Position numbers and translations under genes: made by a program. DNA of 13,696 nt from Promethearchaeia archaeon (lineage in GTDB: Archaea; Asgardarchaeota; Lokiarchaeia; Sigyniarchaeales; SOKP01), in assembly GCA_029856295.1 (NCBI GenBank), contig JAHQWS010000321.1, forward strand, positions 1 to 13,696, given 5' to 3'. The notes under the pieces are model-generated. The model did not search any database. It was not told the origin of the DNA and worked only from the letters and a program-made list of their open reading frames with translations. Positions 1 to 7,012 of the stretch are shown in pieces. The stretch's first letter is position 1, and every line of letters starts with the position of its first letter.

Positions 1-174
1 TAGTAAACATATCTAAAACCTTTTATGTTGAGATATCATAAATATTAACTGATAGGCAAAAAAAGCGTTTTAAGATTGAAGATAAAGAGAGACAAGAAGG
101 ATTTTATATTAGCTACCCTGCTAACTGCTTTAGTAGTGTCTGGGATTGGAAAAGGAAATTTAAAGAGATTAACC

Positions 175-501
175 ATGGAAAATACTAACGAGAAAATTAA
201 AGCAGTTGTTAAAATATTAGAACTAATTGACAAGAAGCTTAAATCGCCAGAAATGAATCTTCTGCACTCTAAGTTTGAAACCAAGGAAGATATTATTAGT
301 GAGTTAGAGAATCACATTCTCAAATTAAAGAGGGAGGATTTTTCTAAAATTGGAGAACTAATTATTTTCTTCTCTCCTACTTCTGATTTACAGGAAATAT
401 CTATAGACAGTGGTTGGGGTGATTTGTTCCTAAGTATCGCTGAAAGATTCGATACTACTATAAAGGAACTGATCGAAGAATTTGATATCAAACCATTCTA
501 A
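175..501 (+). CDS. Hypothetical acidic, mostly helical protein upstream of the glycine cleavage genes
   Basis: I do not recognise this protein. From the ATG at 175 it is 108 residues, rich in Glu, Lys, Leu and Ile, and probably mainly alpha-helical. The most distinctive segment is SDLQEISIDSGWGDLFLSIA followed by RFD near the C-terminus. The frame stays open back to a stop at 46-48, so a longer form starting at TTG 76 is possible. That form adds 33 residues, including a hydrophobic stretch (FILATLLTALVVSGIG) that could be a membrane segment or buried helix. I prefer ATG 175 because a weak purine-rich stretch (aaagaga, 161-167) lies about 7 bases upstream, while nothing like a ribosome site precedes 76. 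The stop is one base before the ATG of the GcvT-like fragment, so the two are probably co-translated. No function is assigned. Coding status is likely but the start is uncertain. Confidence 0.6.
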   Translation: MENTNEKIKAVVKILELIDKKLKSPEMNLLHSKFETKEDIISELENHILKLKREDFSKIGELIIFFSPTSDLQEISIDSGWGDLFLSIAERFDTTIKELIEEFDIKPF

Positions 502-502
502 A

Positions 503-706
503 ATGGAAAATTATAAATTATTCAAGGACGGTAAAAATATTGGGTATGTTACTTCAGGCGGGTATTCACCTACATTAAAGAAAACGATTGGTTTAGCATT
601 AGTGAAAACAGATTTAAGCTCGATTGGAACCGAATTAGAAATTGAAATTCGAGGAAAATTGTTGAAAACTATAGTAGTATCCACACCTTTTTATAGAAAT
701 GTTTAA
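503..706 (+). CDS. gcvT: Stand-alone C-terminal barrel of glycine cleavage T-protein (truncated aminomethyltransferase)
   Basis: This 67-residue protein matches only the last part of GcvT, the C-terminal beta-barrel. It has the lineup seen in full-length T-proteins: DGKNIGYVTSGGYSPTLKK, then IGLALV, GTELEIEIRGK and the terminal PFYR. Full GcvT is about 360 residues and moves the methylene group from H-protein to folate. Here the roughly 300-residue N-terminal part that holds the folate site and catalytic Asp is absent, and the frame closes upstream with a TGA at 470-472. The first strand of the barrel domain also appears to be missing. An upstream TTG at 482 would add seven unrelated residues, so ATG 503 is chosen. 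It lies where gcvT normally sits, ahead of gcvH. It could be a decayed gcvT remnant, the C-terminal piece of a split T-protein, or a retained accessory domain. Family identity is strong; function is not. Confidence 0.8.
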   Translation: MENYKLFKDGKNIGYVTSGGYSPTLKKTIGLALVKTDLSSIGTELEIEIRGKLLKTIVVSTPFYRNV

Positions 707-728
707 AAAATAAATAATTAAAATAATA

Positions 729-734
729 GAGTGA
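729..734 (+). promoter_or_regulatory. Ribosome binding site for gcvH
   Basis: The sequence gagtga lies five bases before the ATG at 740 and resembles the archaeal GAGGTGA consensus. It overlaps the alternative GTG at 731 and so argues for ATG 740 as the true gcvH start. Confidence 0.5.
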
Positions 735-739
735 TTCAA

Positions 740-1138
740 ATGGATTTTAAAGTTCCTCCAGATTTGAAATATACGAAATCCCATGAGTGGGTTAGGTTAG
801 AAAACGAAATAGCTGTAATGGGAATTACAGATTATGCACAAAATCAACTAAGCGATGTGGTATACGTTGAACTACCTAAAATTGGTGAAATTTTTGAAAA
901 GGGAAGCATAATTGGAGAAATTGAATCTGTAAAGGCTGTAGATGAGTTTTATATGCCATTATCCGGAGAAATTATTGAACTTAATGATTATCTTGGTAAT
1001 AGACCCGAATTGGTTAATTCTTCACCATATGATGAGGGATGGTTTTTAAAAATTAAAATTAATAATCCAAGTGAGTTAGATATATTTCTCACTGCATTTC
1101 AATACCAAGAATTGATTCAAGGGGAGGAAAATCAGTAA
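740..1138 (+). CDS. gcvH: Glycine cleavage system H-protein
   Basis: This is the lipoyl carrier of the glycine cleavage system. It accepts the aminomethyl group from the P-protein on its lipoyl arm and passes it to the T-protein, and is re-oxidised by the L-protein. The 132-residue product has the typical start (KYTKSHEWVRLENEIAVMGI) and the lipoylation motif GEIESVKAVDEFYMPLSGEI, with the acceptor lysine at residue 65. The end of the family pattern (NSSPYDEGWFLKIKI) is also present. ATG 740 is preferred over GTG 731 because homologues begin there and a ribosome site precedes it. It lies 33 bases after the GcvT fragment and 45 bases before gcvPA on the same strand, consistent with an operon. 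No lipoate ligase or dihydrolipoyl dehydrogenase gene is in the window, so those must be encoded elsewhere. Confidence 0.97.
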   Translation: MDFKVPPDLKYTKSHEWVRLENEIAVMGITDYAQNQLSDVVYVELPKIGEIFEKGSIIGEIESVKAVDEFYMPLSGEIIELNDYLGNRPELVNSSPYDEGWFLKIKINNPSELDIFLTAFQYQELIQGEENQ

Positions 1139-1183
1139 TATTTTCTCTATTTAATTATAATTTAATTTAGCGGGGTATATAAT

Positions 1184-2524
1184 TTGGATTTTATTCCACA
1201 TGATAAAGACTCTATCAAAGAAATGTTAAAGGTTATAGGAGTAAATTCTATTAATGATCTATATAGGGATATTCCAAATGATTTAAAAATAAATAAACTT
1301 GATCTTCCCGAGGGCTTGTCCGAGCCAGATCTTTTGAGAAAGTTGGAACAATTGGCACATAAAAATAAGATTTATTCAAGTTCTTTTTTAGGAGCTGGTT
1401 GCTATTATCATTATATTCCATCATTAGTTGAATTTGTTATTAGTCGATCGGAATTTTATACTTCTTATACTCCATACCAGGCAGAGGCTAGTCAAGGCTA
1501 TTTACAAGCAATTTTTGAGTATCAATCAGCAATTTCTAGGCTAACGGGAATGGATGTGGCTAACGCGAGTATGTATGATGGTTCAACTGCGCTCGCTGAA
1601 GCGGCAATTATTTCAACCATCATCACTCGAAAAAATAAAATTCTCTTATTAGAGGGGATTCATCCGGAATATTTAGAAGTAATTAAAACCTATTGTTGGG
1701 GTTATCATATCGAATATGAGCTTGTCTCTGAGAAACTATTGTTTTCAAAATTAAATGAGGATATTGCCGCAATTTTATTTCAAAGTCCTAATTTTTTTGG
1801 AGAAATAGAAGATGTTCCAAGCTTGGTTAAAAAAATTAGGAAAATAATGCCGAAATGTTTAATCATTCAAGTAATGACCGATTTGACTTGCTTAGGGATA
1901 TTAAAACCTCCCGGAGAGTTAGATATAGATATTTTTGTTGCAGAAGGACAATCACTAGGAATAGCACCATCATTTGGAGGTCCTGGATTAGGGATATTTA
2001 CTGCTAAAGAACTCTTCTTACGCAAAGTTCCAGGTAGGTTGATTGGTAAAACTAAAGAAATTAATGGTGAAAAGGAAGGATTTATTTTAACACTACAAGC
2101 GCGCGAACAACATATCCGTCGAGAAAAAGCAATTTCAAATATTTGCACAAATCAATCCCTTTGTTCTTTGGCAGCATTAATATATCTTGTTTCACTTGGA
2201 AAGACGGGATTGAGAGAAATTGCGACACAGAATTTTCAAAAGGCAAATTATGTTAAACAAAAATTAGGGGAAATAGAAGGGTTTGAAGTTTTAAATCAAA
2301 AACCTACTTACAATGAGTTTTTAGTTAGGTGCCCAAATATTAATAAGTTTAGAACTCTATGTAAAAAAGAGAATTTATTACCACCTTTAAAATTAACTAA
2401 ATATTTTCCTGATATGAAAGATGTAGCACTAATATGTGTTACTGAAATGAATAAAAAATCCGATATTGAGGCTTTCCTTAACGCTGCTTTACTCTCTATT
2501 CAAAAAACCAAGAGGAGGGATTAA
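1184..2524 (+). CDS. gcvPA: Glycine dehydrogenase (decarboxylating) subunit 1, P-protein alpha
   Basis: This is the alpha half of the two-subunit P-protein, which with GcvPB decarboxylates glycine and loads the aminomethyl group onto lipoyl-GcvH. At 446 residues it is full length. It begins with the family's N-terminus (MDFIPHDKDSIKEMLKVIGV), followed by YTPYQAEASQG and the SMYDGSTALAEAA motif at residues 129 onward. The PSFGGPGLGIF segment and the IRREKAISNICTNQSL segment (starting near residue 310) are also present. The start is TTG at 1184. Homologues begin with the same residues and a G-rich sequence (cgggg, 1171-1175) lies about eight bases upstream. The stop is two bases before gcvPB, whose ribosome site lies inside the last codons of this gene, so the two subunits are probably translationally coupled. 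Confidence 0.96.
   Translation: MDFIPHDKDSIKEMLKVIGVNSINDLYRDIPNDLKINKLDLPEGLSEPDLLRKLEQLAHKNKIYSSSFLGAGCYYHYIPSLVEFVISRSEFYTSYTPYQAEASQGYLQAIFEYQSAISRLTGMDVANASMYDGSTALAEAAIISTIITRKNKILLLEGIHPEYLEVIKTYCWGYHIEYELVSEKLLFSKLNEDIAAILFQSPNFFGEIEDVPSLVKKIRKIMPKCLIIQVMTDLTCLGILKPPGELDIDIFVAEGQSLGIAPSFGGPGLGIFTAKELFLRKVPGRLIGKTKEINGEKEGFILTLQAREQHIRREKAISNICTNQSLCSLAALIYLVSLGKTGLREIATQNFQKANYVKQKLGEIEGFEVLNQKPTYNEFLVRCPNINKFRTLCKKENLLPPLKLTKYFPDMKDVALICVTEMNKKSDIEAFLNAALLSIQKTKRRD
2512..2520 (+). promoter_or_regulatory. Strong ribosome binding site for gcvPB, inside the end of gcvPA
   Basis: The sequence gaggaggga is close to the full archaeal Shine-Dalgarno consensus and lies six bases before the gcvPB ATG at 2527. 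It is embedded in the last codons of gcvPA, as expected for coupled synthesis of two subunits needed in equal amounts. Confidence 0.75.
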
Positions 2525-2526
2525 AA

Positions 2527-3963
2527 ATGGATTCAGATTCAAGATTAATTTTTGAAAAAGGATATAACCATCCACATAACAATTTTATTCCAAAAATGGA
2601 TATAGAATATGAAAATATTGATGATTTAATACCTAAAACATTACAGAGAGAAGATTTACTAATTCCTGACATACCTGAAATTGAAATTGTACGCCACTTT
2701 TTAAATTTGAGCCAAAAAACCTATGGAGTCGATACGGGAATATATCCTTTAGGATCCTGCACAATGAAGTACAATCCTAAAATTAATGAGGTTATAGCTC
2801 GACTTCCCGATTTTTCAAAACTCCATCCACTACAAGAGGAGAATCTGGGTGCACTTGAGTTAATAATTGAACTATCTAAAATATTATGTCAAGTAACAGG
2901 GATGGACGGTTTTACTTTTCAACCTGCTGCAGGAGCTCATGGTGAATTAACGGGCTTGCTAATGATAAAAAAATATTTTGAAACAATGAATTTAAAAAAA
3001 AATGCTATTATTGTTCCCGAATCCTCTCATGGCACAAATCCAGCATCTGCTAAAATGGCGGGCTTCTCTATTATTAAAATAAGGTCTAATAAAGACGGAG
3101 AAATTCCAATTGATCTCCTTAAATACGCGATGGAAGGGGATAATGTTGCGGGGATCATGTTGACTAATCCTAATACATTAGGCTTATTTGAGAGAAATAT
3201 TAAAGATATTACTAAAATTGTTCATGATTATGGGGGATTATGTTATTATGATGGGGCAAATTTAAATCCAATGTTAGGAATTTGTCGACCAGGGGATATG
3301 GGATTTGATATTATTCACTTGAATTTGCATAAAACCTTTTCGACTCCTCATGGAGGGGGAGGTCCTGGTTCTGGACCAGTAGGAGTTAAAAAAGAATTTA
3401 TTCCATTTCTTCCAAATCCTTGTATTATTCCAAATAATAATGGTTTCCAATATAGAGAATACTCTGAAAATAGTATTGGAAGAATAAAGAGTTTTTTGGG
3501 TAATTTTGGCGTTTTAGTAAGAGCATATGCATATCTACTTGCATTAGGAGCTCAAGGCTTAAGGCGTGTGGGAGAGATCTCCGTTTTAAATGCGAATTAT
3601 TTGCAGGTTCAATTACAAAAAAAATACCACGCCCCCTATAATCGAACATGTCAGCATGAATTTGTACTCTCAGATAAAAATCTACCTAATGATATAACTA
3701 CTGAAGATATAGCTAAAAGAATTATCGATTATGGGATTTATGCCCCAACAATATATTTCCCCTTAATTGTTAGCGGCGCGATGATGATTGAACCAACTGA
3801 AACAGAATCAAAAGCATCACTAGATAATTTTGTTAACGTCATGTTGAAAATCTATGAAGAAGCAAGATCTAATCCGGAGTTAATTAAAAATGCCCCTCAT
3901 AATACACCAATTAAACGCCTTGATGCGGTTCTTGCCGCAAGAAAACCAATATTACATGACTGA
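2527..3963 (+). CDS. gcvPB: Glycine dehydrogenase (decarboxylating) subunit 2, P-protein beta
   Basis: This is the pyridoxal-phosphate-bearing half of the split P-protein. The 478-residue product is full length. It carries YPLGSCTMKYNPK (Cys 78), FQPAAGAHGELTG, and PESSHGTNPASAKMAGF. The cofactor lysine is Lys 269 in HLNLHKTFSTPHGGGGPGSG, where it should form the Schiff base with pyridoxal phosphate; the glycine-rich loop follows directly. With GcvPA it releases CO2 from glycine and transfers the aminomethyl group to lipoyl-GcvH. The start is fixed by the strong ribosome site at 2512-2520. It is the last gene of the cluster. The next gene converges on it after 47 bases that include T-rich runs (around 4005-4024) which may end transcription. 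Two-subunit P-proteins are usual in archaea and many bacteria. Confidence 0.97.
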   Translation: MDSDSRLIFEKGYNHPHNNFIPKMDIEYENIDDLIPKTLQREDLLIPDIPEIEIVRHFLNLSQKTYGVDTGIYPLGSCTMKYNPKINEVIARLPDFSKLHPLQEENLGALELIIELSKILCQVTGMDGFTFQPAAGAHGELTGLLMIKKYFETMNLKKNAIIVPESSHGTNPASAKMAGFSIIKIRSNKDGEIPIDLLKYAMEGDNVAGIMLTNPNTLGLFERNIKDITKIVHDYGGLCYYDGANLNPMLGICRPGDMGFDIIHLNLHKTFSTPHGGGGPGSGPVGVKKEFIPFLPNPCIIPNNNGFQYREYSENSIGRIKSFLGNFGVLVRAYAYLLALGAQGLRRVGEISVLNANYLQVQLQKKYHAPYNRTCQHEFVLSDKNLPNDITTEDIAKRIIDYGIYAPTIYFPLIVSGAMMIEPTETESKASLDNFVNVMLKIYEEARSNPELIKNAPHNTPIKRLDAVLAARKPILHD

Positions 3964-4010
3964 TTAAATTTATCAAATTATTACTTTTTCAGGAACAGTA
4001 TAACTTTATT

Positions 4011-5213
4011 TTATTTTCTCATTTTAAGAAATTCGCCTGACTTCATTAAATTACAAGGTTTAAGATAAGGTTTTCCGATCCTTTCTGCGAGTTCTTCCAA
4101 TAATTTAGAATATTCGCTATATTTTTTTTTTCCTGTAATAAAAGGACCTGGTAAGTAAAATCCCGCTGATACAGCATTATCTATAGTTTTAAAACCCTTT
4201 ACAATTCCTTCTTCTAAAAGCCTACATCCCTCATTTAACATGATTGCTATTGTAGTTTCGATATCCAATAATCCCGCTTTGTTAGTCTCATCTATTTCAG
4301 GGGTTTGTCCCTCGGGCCATTGATAAAATCCCTTACCTGTTTTTTTGCCTAAATTACCATTTTTAACTAAATCTGCAAGAATTTTACCTGGAGCAAAGTC
4401 TGGGGATATGACTTCTGCTAAATAATTCATAATATGATATACCGTATCTAGGCCGATAATATCAATGAACAGACAAGCACCTAAAGGCGATATCTCTAAA
4501 ATATCAGCATCTATTTGTTCAAAAGTAAGCTCTTTTTCGATTGCTTTATCTATGATCCAATTTATATATATTACACTGGCGGTTATTACCCTATTTACTA
4601 CATATGCAGGACTCTCTTTTTCTAATCTAATTATTAATCGTTTTCCTTCTAGACTTGGTAATTTTTGGGCTAATGCAACTCCAATATCCAAAGTCTTATC
4701 AGTAGCATTATGACCTCTGATGACTTCGATTAATTTGTTTTCTATTGGAGGCGGAAAAAAGTGCATGCCAATTACTTTTTCGAGCCTACCTGAAGGTTCA
4801 CCGATTTTAGTAATACTCATTGATGATGTATTCGTTGCTAAAATAGTATGTTCAGGGGCATACCTTCCCAATTTTTTAAAAACTTCTTGCTTGATTTTCA
4901 TAATTTCAGGAACACATTCAATTATAAAATCTGCGTTTGAAACTGCCTTCGATAAATCTGTTTCTTTATACAGATTTCTCATAAGAAAATCAGCAGTTAT
5001 TCCTTCACCTAATTGACCTTTAGATTCAAGTGTTTTTAGACCATATATCTCATCGTTTTCAATTTGATTAGCGGCTTTTTCAATTAATTCTAAACTAATA
5101 TCGTTGAGAATAACTTTCTCAAAACCAGCCATTAGCGCAGCTTGGGTAACAGAATGACCTTGTACTCCCGCTCCAATTACAGCTATATTTTTAATATGAC
5201 TAATATCTACCAT
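4011..5213 (-). CDS. 3-hydroxyacyl-CoA dehydrogenase (NAD-dependent, two C-terminal domains)
   Basis: It should interconvert (S)-3-hydroxyacyl-CoA and 3-ketoacyl-CoA with NAD(H), the third step of beta-oxidation, in the cytoplasm. The roughly 400-residue product begins with a Rossmann nucleotide loop (AVIGAGVQGHS). Further family marks are IIECVPE, the ATNTSSMSI segment, the catalytic-His region GMHFFPPP (His 151 from this start), and AYVVNR. A first C-terminal domain ends near GNLGKKTGKGFYQWPEG. A second related helical domain follows, giving the longer form of the family rather than the roughly 280-residue single-domain type. In most homologues the motif reads HFFNP; here it is HFFPPP. ATG 5213 is chosen. 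A TTG at 5222 would add three residues and cannot be excluded. It stands alone on the minus strand, convergent with gcvPB and divergent from the FrhB-like gene. The exact acyl chain or pathway direction cannot be read from the sequence. Confidence 0.92.
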   Translation of the reverse strand: MVDISHIKNIAVIGAGVQGHSVTQAALMAGFEKVILNDISLELIEKAANQIENDEIYGLKTLESKGQLGEGITADFLMRNLYKETDLSKAVSNADFIIECVPEIMKIKQEVFKKLGRYAPEHTILATNTSSMSITKIGEPSGRLEKVIGMHFFPPPIENKLIEVIRGHNATDKTLDIGVALAQKLPSLEGKRLIIRLEKESPAYVVNRVITASVIYINWIIDKAIEKELTFEQIDADILEISPLGACLFIDIIGLDTVYHIMNYLAEVISPDFAPGKILADLVKNGNLGKKTGKGFYQWPEGQTPEIDETNKAGLLDIETTIAIMLNEGCRLLEEGIVKGFKTIDNAVSAGFYLPGPFITGKKKYSEYSKLLEELAERIGKPYLKPCNLMKSGEFLKMRK

Positions 5214-5222
5214 CTTTTTCAA

Positions 5223-5456
5223 CTTTTTTTAAATATAATTTCTTTCTTTTTAATATTTAAAACCAATTCAATCATCATCAAAAGGCAAAATTAAGTCAAT
5301 ATGATTTATTATGAGATATTTATTTTTAAAAATAAGTTAAATTAATTGTGTACTTGTTAAGGTAATTAATAAGTTTTTTTTGTTATAAACAATTTTCATT
5401 AAATAAAATATTACAATTAGATTAATTAAACATACATTTGATTTTAAGAATTAAAT
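5223..5456. other. Divergent AT-rich promoter region
   Basis: No gene is seen in these 234 bases, which separate two divergently transcribed genes. Candidate TATA-like boxes are taatatttaa (5251-5260), read on the minus strand for the acyl-CoA dehydrogenase, and attaattaaa (5421-5430), about 27-36 bases before the ATG at 5457. The region is so AT-rich that box assignment is tentative. The only small open frames are 14 codons or fewer and lack ribosome sites. Confidence 0.4.
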
Positions 5457-6938
5457 ATGACAGAAGAAGAAGTTAATCACGAACAAGCTGATTCTAAATA
5501 TAAATATTCGTTTGACTTTATCCAAAAGAAGCTTGAGGGCAAAAAGGATTCTTTTGGAATGTTGATGAAAGAAATCGTGAGAACTGGAATTTGCACTGAA
5601 TGTGGTACATGTGCCGCGGTTTGTCCTGTCTTGGAATGGGATCATCTTATTGGGCAACCTAAGTTGGTAGGAAAGTGTACTGGCTGCGGAATATGCTATA
5701 ATCAATGTCCACGTACAATTACGGATCCAATTCAGCTTATAGGGGAGTTTAATAGAGGATATGTGGCTAATACAAATATACCTGAAGTAATTGGTGGGCA
5801 AGACGGTGGAACTATTACAAGTCTTTTATGTTATTTGTTTGATGAACATTTAATTGATGCTGCGATTGTTACCATGAAAGATCCTGATAACCCATGGCAT
5901 CCCATTGCCCAAATAATAACTACTAAAGATGATGCTATCAAAGCTTCGGGTTCAATATATGCACATAGTCAAACAGTAGATGCGTTAATGGATGCCATAC
6001 GGGCGGATTATCGATCAATTGCATTTGTAGGCACCCCCTGTAATATCGATGCAGTGCATAAAATGTATAGTTCTCCCTCAGGAATGCTTAAATATTTCAT
6101 GCGAGCTCATATTTTAACAATTGGTCTGTTTTGTATGGATAGCTTTTCTCCTGAAACCCTATACCCGATGTTTGAGAAAGATGGCATAGATATGGCGAAA
6201 GTTACAAAGATGGATATCAATAAAGGTAAATTTCATTTATATTACGAAAATCAAGAAGAACCTATAAAATCATACAATATAAAGTCTCTTCATAAATATA
6301 AAAGCTCTTCTTGTAGTTTTTGTACGGACTTAACAGCCGAAAATGCGGATATTTCTGTAGGATCAGTTGGTTCGGGGGCGAATAAGAACACTGTATTTGC
6401 AAGAACTGCAATCGGGGCAGAGATTCTTGAAGACGCTGCTCAAAAGGGGTATTTAACAGTTGAACCTTATAATGCTATAAATTTGAACGCAGTACTGTTT
6501 TTAGCAAAATTAAAGAAAGTCAGCCAATATACCATCCAAAAGAGAAAGGTCTTTATTGTTAAAGATGTAGTTGATAAAGAAGAATCAAGAATTGAAACAA
6601 AAGAGATAAGTGAGCAAGCTAAGTCACTATTTGGTACTAGACGTGCAATATCCGTTTCTAAACAGCTGAATGAACGTGAAAAAAAGTTAAAATTAACGAT
6701 AACAAATACAGCTGGTTTTACCATAGATAATATAAAAGTAAGAATCGCTACAATAGATGAGGTTTTTGAAAATAAACCCTGGGTAACAACAATTAAAGAG
6801 ATGTTCCCCTACGAGGATATTGAAGTAGGATATCCCGTTGATTCATTGGAAGGATCAGTATTGGTCGAAGTTATATCCGATGCCTATGGTAAAATTTTCT
6901 CAAGAAATATTAAATTCGAACCAAAGAAAGATACTTAA
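5457..6938 (+). CDS. F420 hydrogenase/dehydrogenase beta-subunit family iron-sulfur flavoprotein (FrhB-like) with extra C-terminal domain
   Basis: FrhB/FdhB/FpoF-family proteins move electrons between coenzyme F420 (or ferredoxin-type partners) and other redox carriers through FAD and iron-sulfur clusters. This 493-residue protein starts with a two-cluster ferredoxin domain: Cys 46, 49, 52, 56 and Cys 74, 77, 80, 84, each set in the classic CxxCxxCxxxCP spacing. The FrhB core follows, with GGQDGGTITSLLCYLF, the FVGTPCNIDAV loop (Cys 195), and SCSFCTDLTAENADISVGSV (Cys 286 and 289). The core ends near residue 370. The last ~100 residues, from about 395, are an extra segment of alternating beta-strand character (for example KLKLTITNTAGFTIDNIKVR) that may be an immunoglobulin-like domain. 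No hydrogenase or formate dehydrogenase partner is nearby. The only same-strand neighbour is the Rag-like GTPase, 74 bases downstream. The electron donor and acceptor are unknown. Confidence 0.9.
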   Translation: MTEEEVNHEQADSKYKYSFDFIQKKLEGKKDSFGMLMKEIVRTGICTECGTCAAVCPVLEWDHLIGQPKLVGKCTGCGICYNQCPRTITDPIQLIGEFNRGYVANTNIPEVIGGQDGGTITSLLCYLFDEHLIDAAIVTMKDPDNPWHPIAQIITTKDDAIKASGSIYAHSQTVDALMDAIRADYRSIAFVGTPCNIDAVHKMYSSPSGMLKYFMRAHILTIGLFCMDSFSPETLYPMFEKDGIDMAKVTKMDINKGKFHLYYENQEEPIKSYNIKSLHKYKSSSCSFCTDLTAENADISVGSVGSGANKNTVFARTAIGAEILEDAAQKGYLTVEPYNAINLNAVLFLAKLKKVSQYTIQKRKVFIVKDVVDKEESRIETKEISEQAKSLFGTRRAISVSKQLNEREKKLKLTITNTAGFTIDNIKVRIATIDEVFENKPWVTTIKEMFPYEDIEVGYPVDSLEGSVLVEVISDAYGKIFSRNIKFEPKKDT

Positions 6939-6998
6939 AACGAAGTAAATCAGTTAAAGAATTAAATGGTATGAATAATTATTAAATAACATAAGTTA

Positions 6999-7005
6999 AG
7001 AGGAT
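6999..7005 (+). promoter_or_regulatory. Ribosome binding site for the Rag-like GTPase
   Basis: The sequence agaggat lies seven bases before the ATG at 7013. A ribosome site here fits an internal gene of a transcript that begins upstream of 5457. Confidence 0.5.
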
Positions 7006-7012
7006 AGCAAAA

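Noticed and set aside
42..185. Open stretch in the third plus-strand frame without a start codon (ending INHGKY) that overlaps the first ORF
   Set aside because: No ATG, GTG or TTG opens it, it is bounded by stops and shows no similarity to GcvT or any family I recognise. The frame of 175-501 is the better coding candidate.
4465..5016. Plus-strand open frames antisense to the 3-hydroxyacyl-CoA dehydrogenase
   Set aside because: They lie wholly opposite conserved dehydrogenase motifs and have no family resemblance, so they are shadows of the real gene.
5241..5250. Repeated ttcttt tracts here and at 7941-7961 as a possible dispersed repeat
   Set aside because: These are simple T/C-rich runs common in AT-rich archaeal spacers, with no shared flanking sequence; there is no evidence of a mobile or CRISPR-type repeat.
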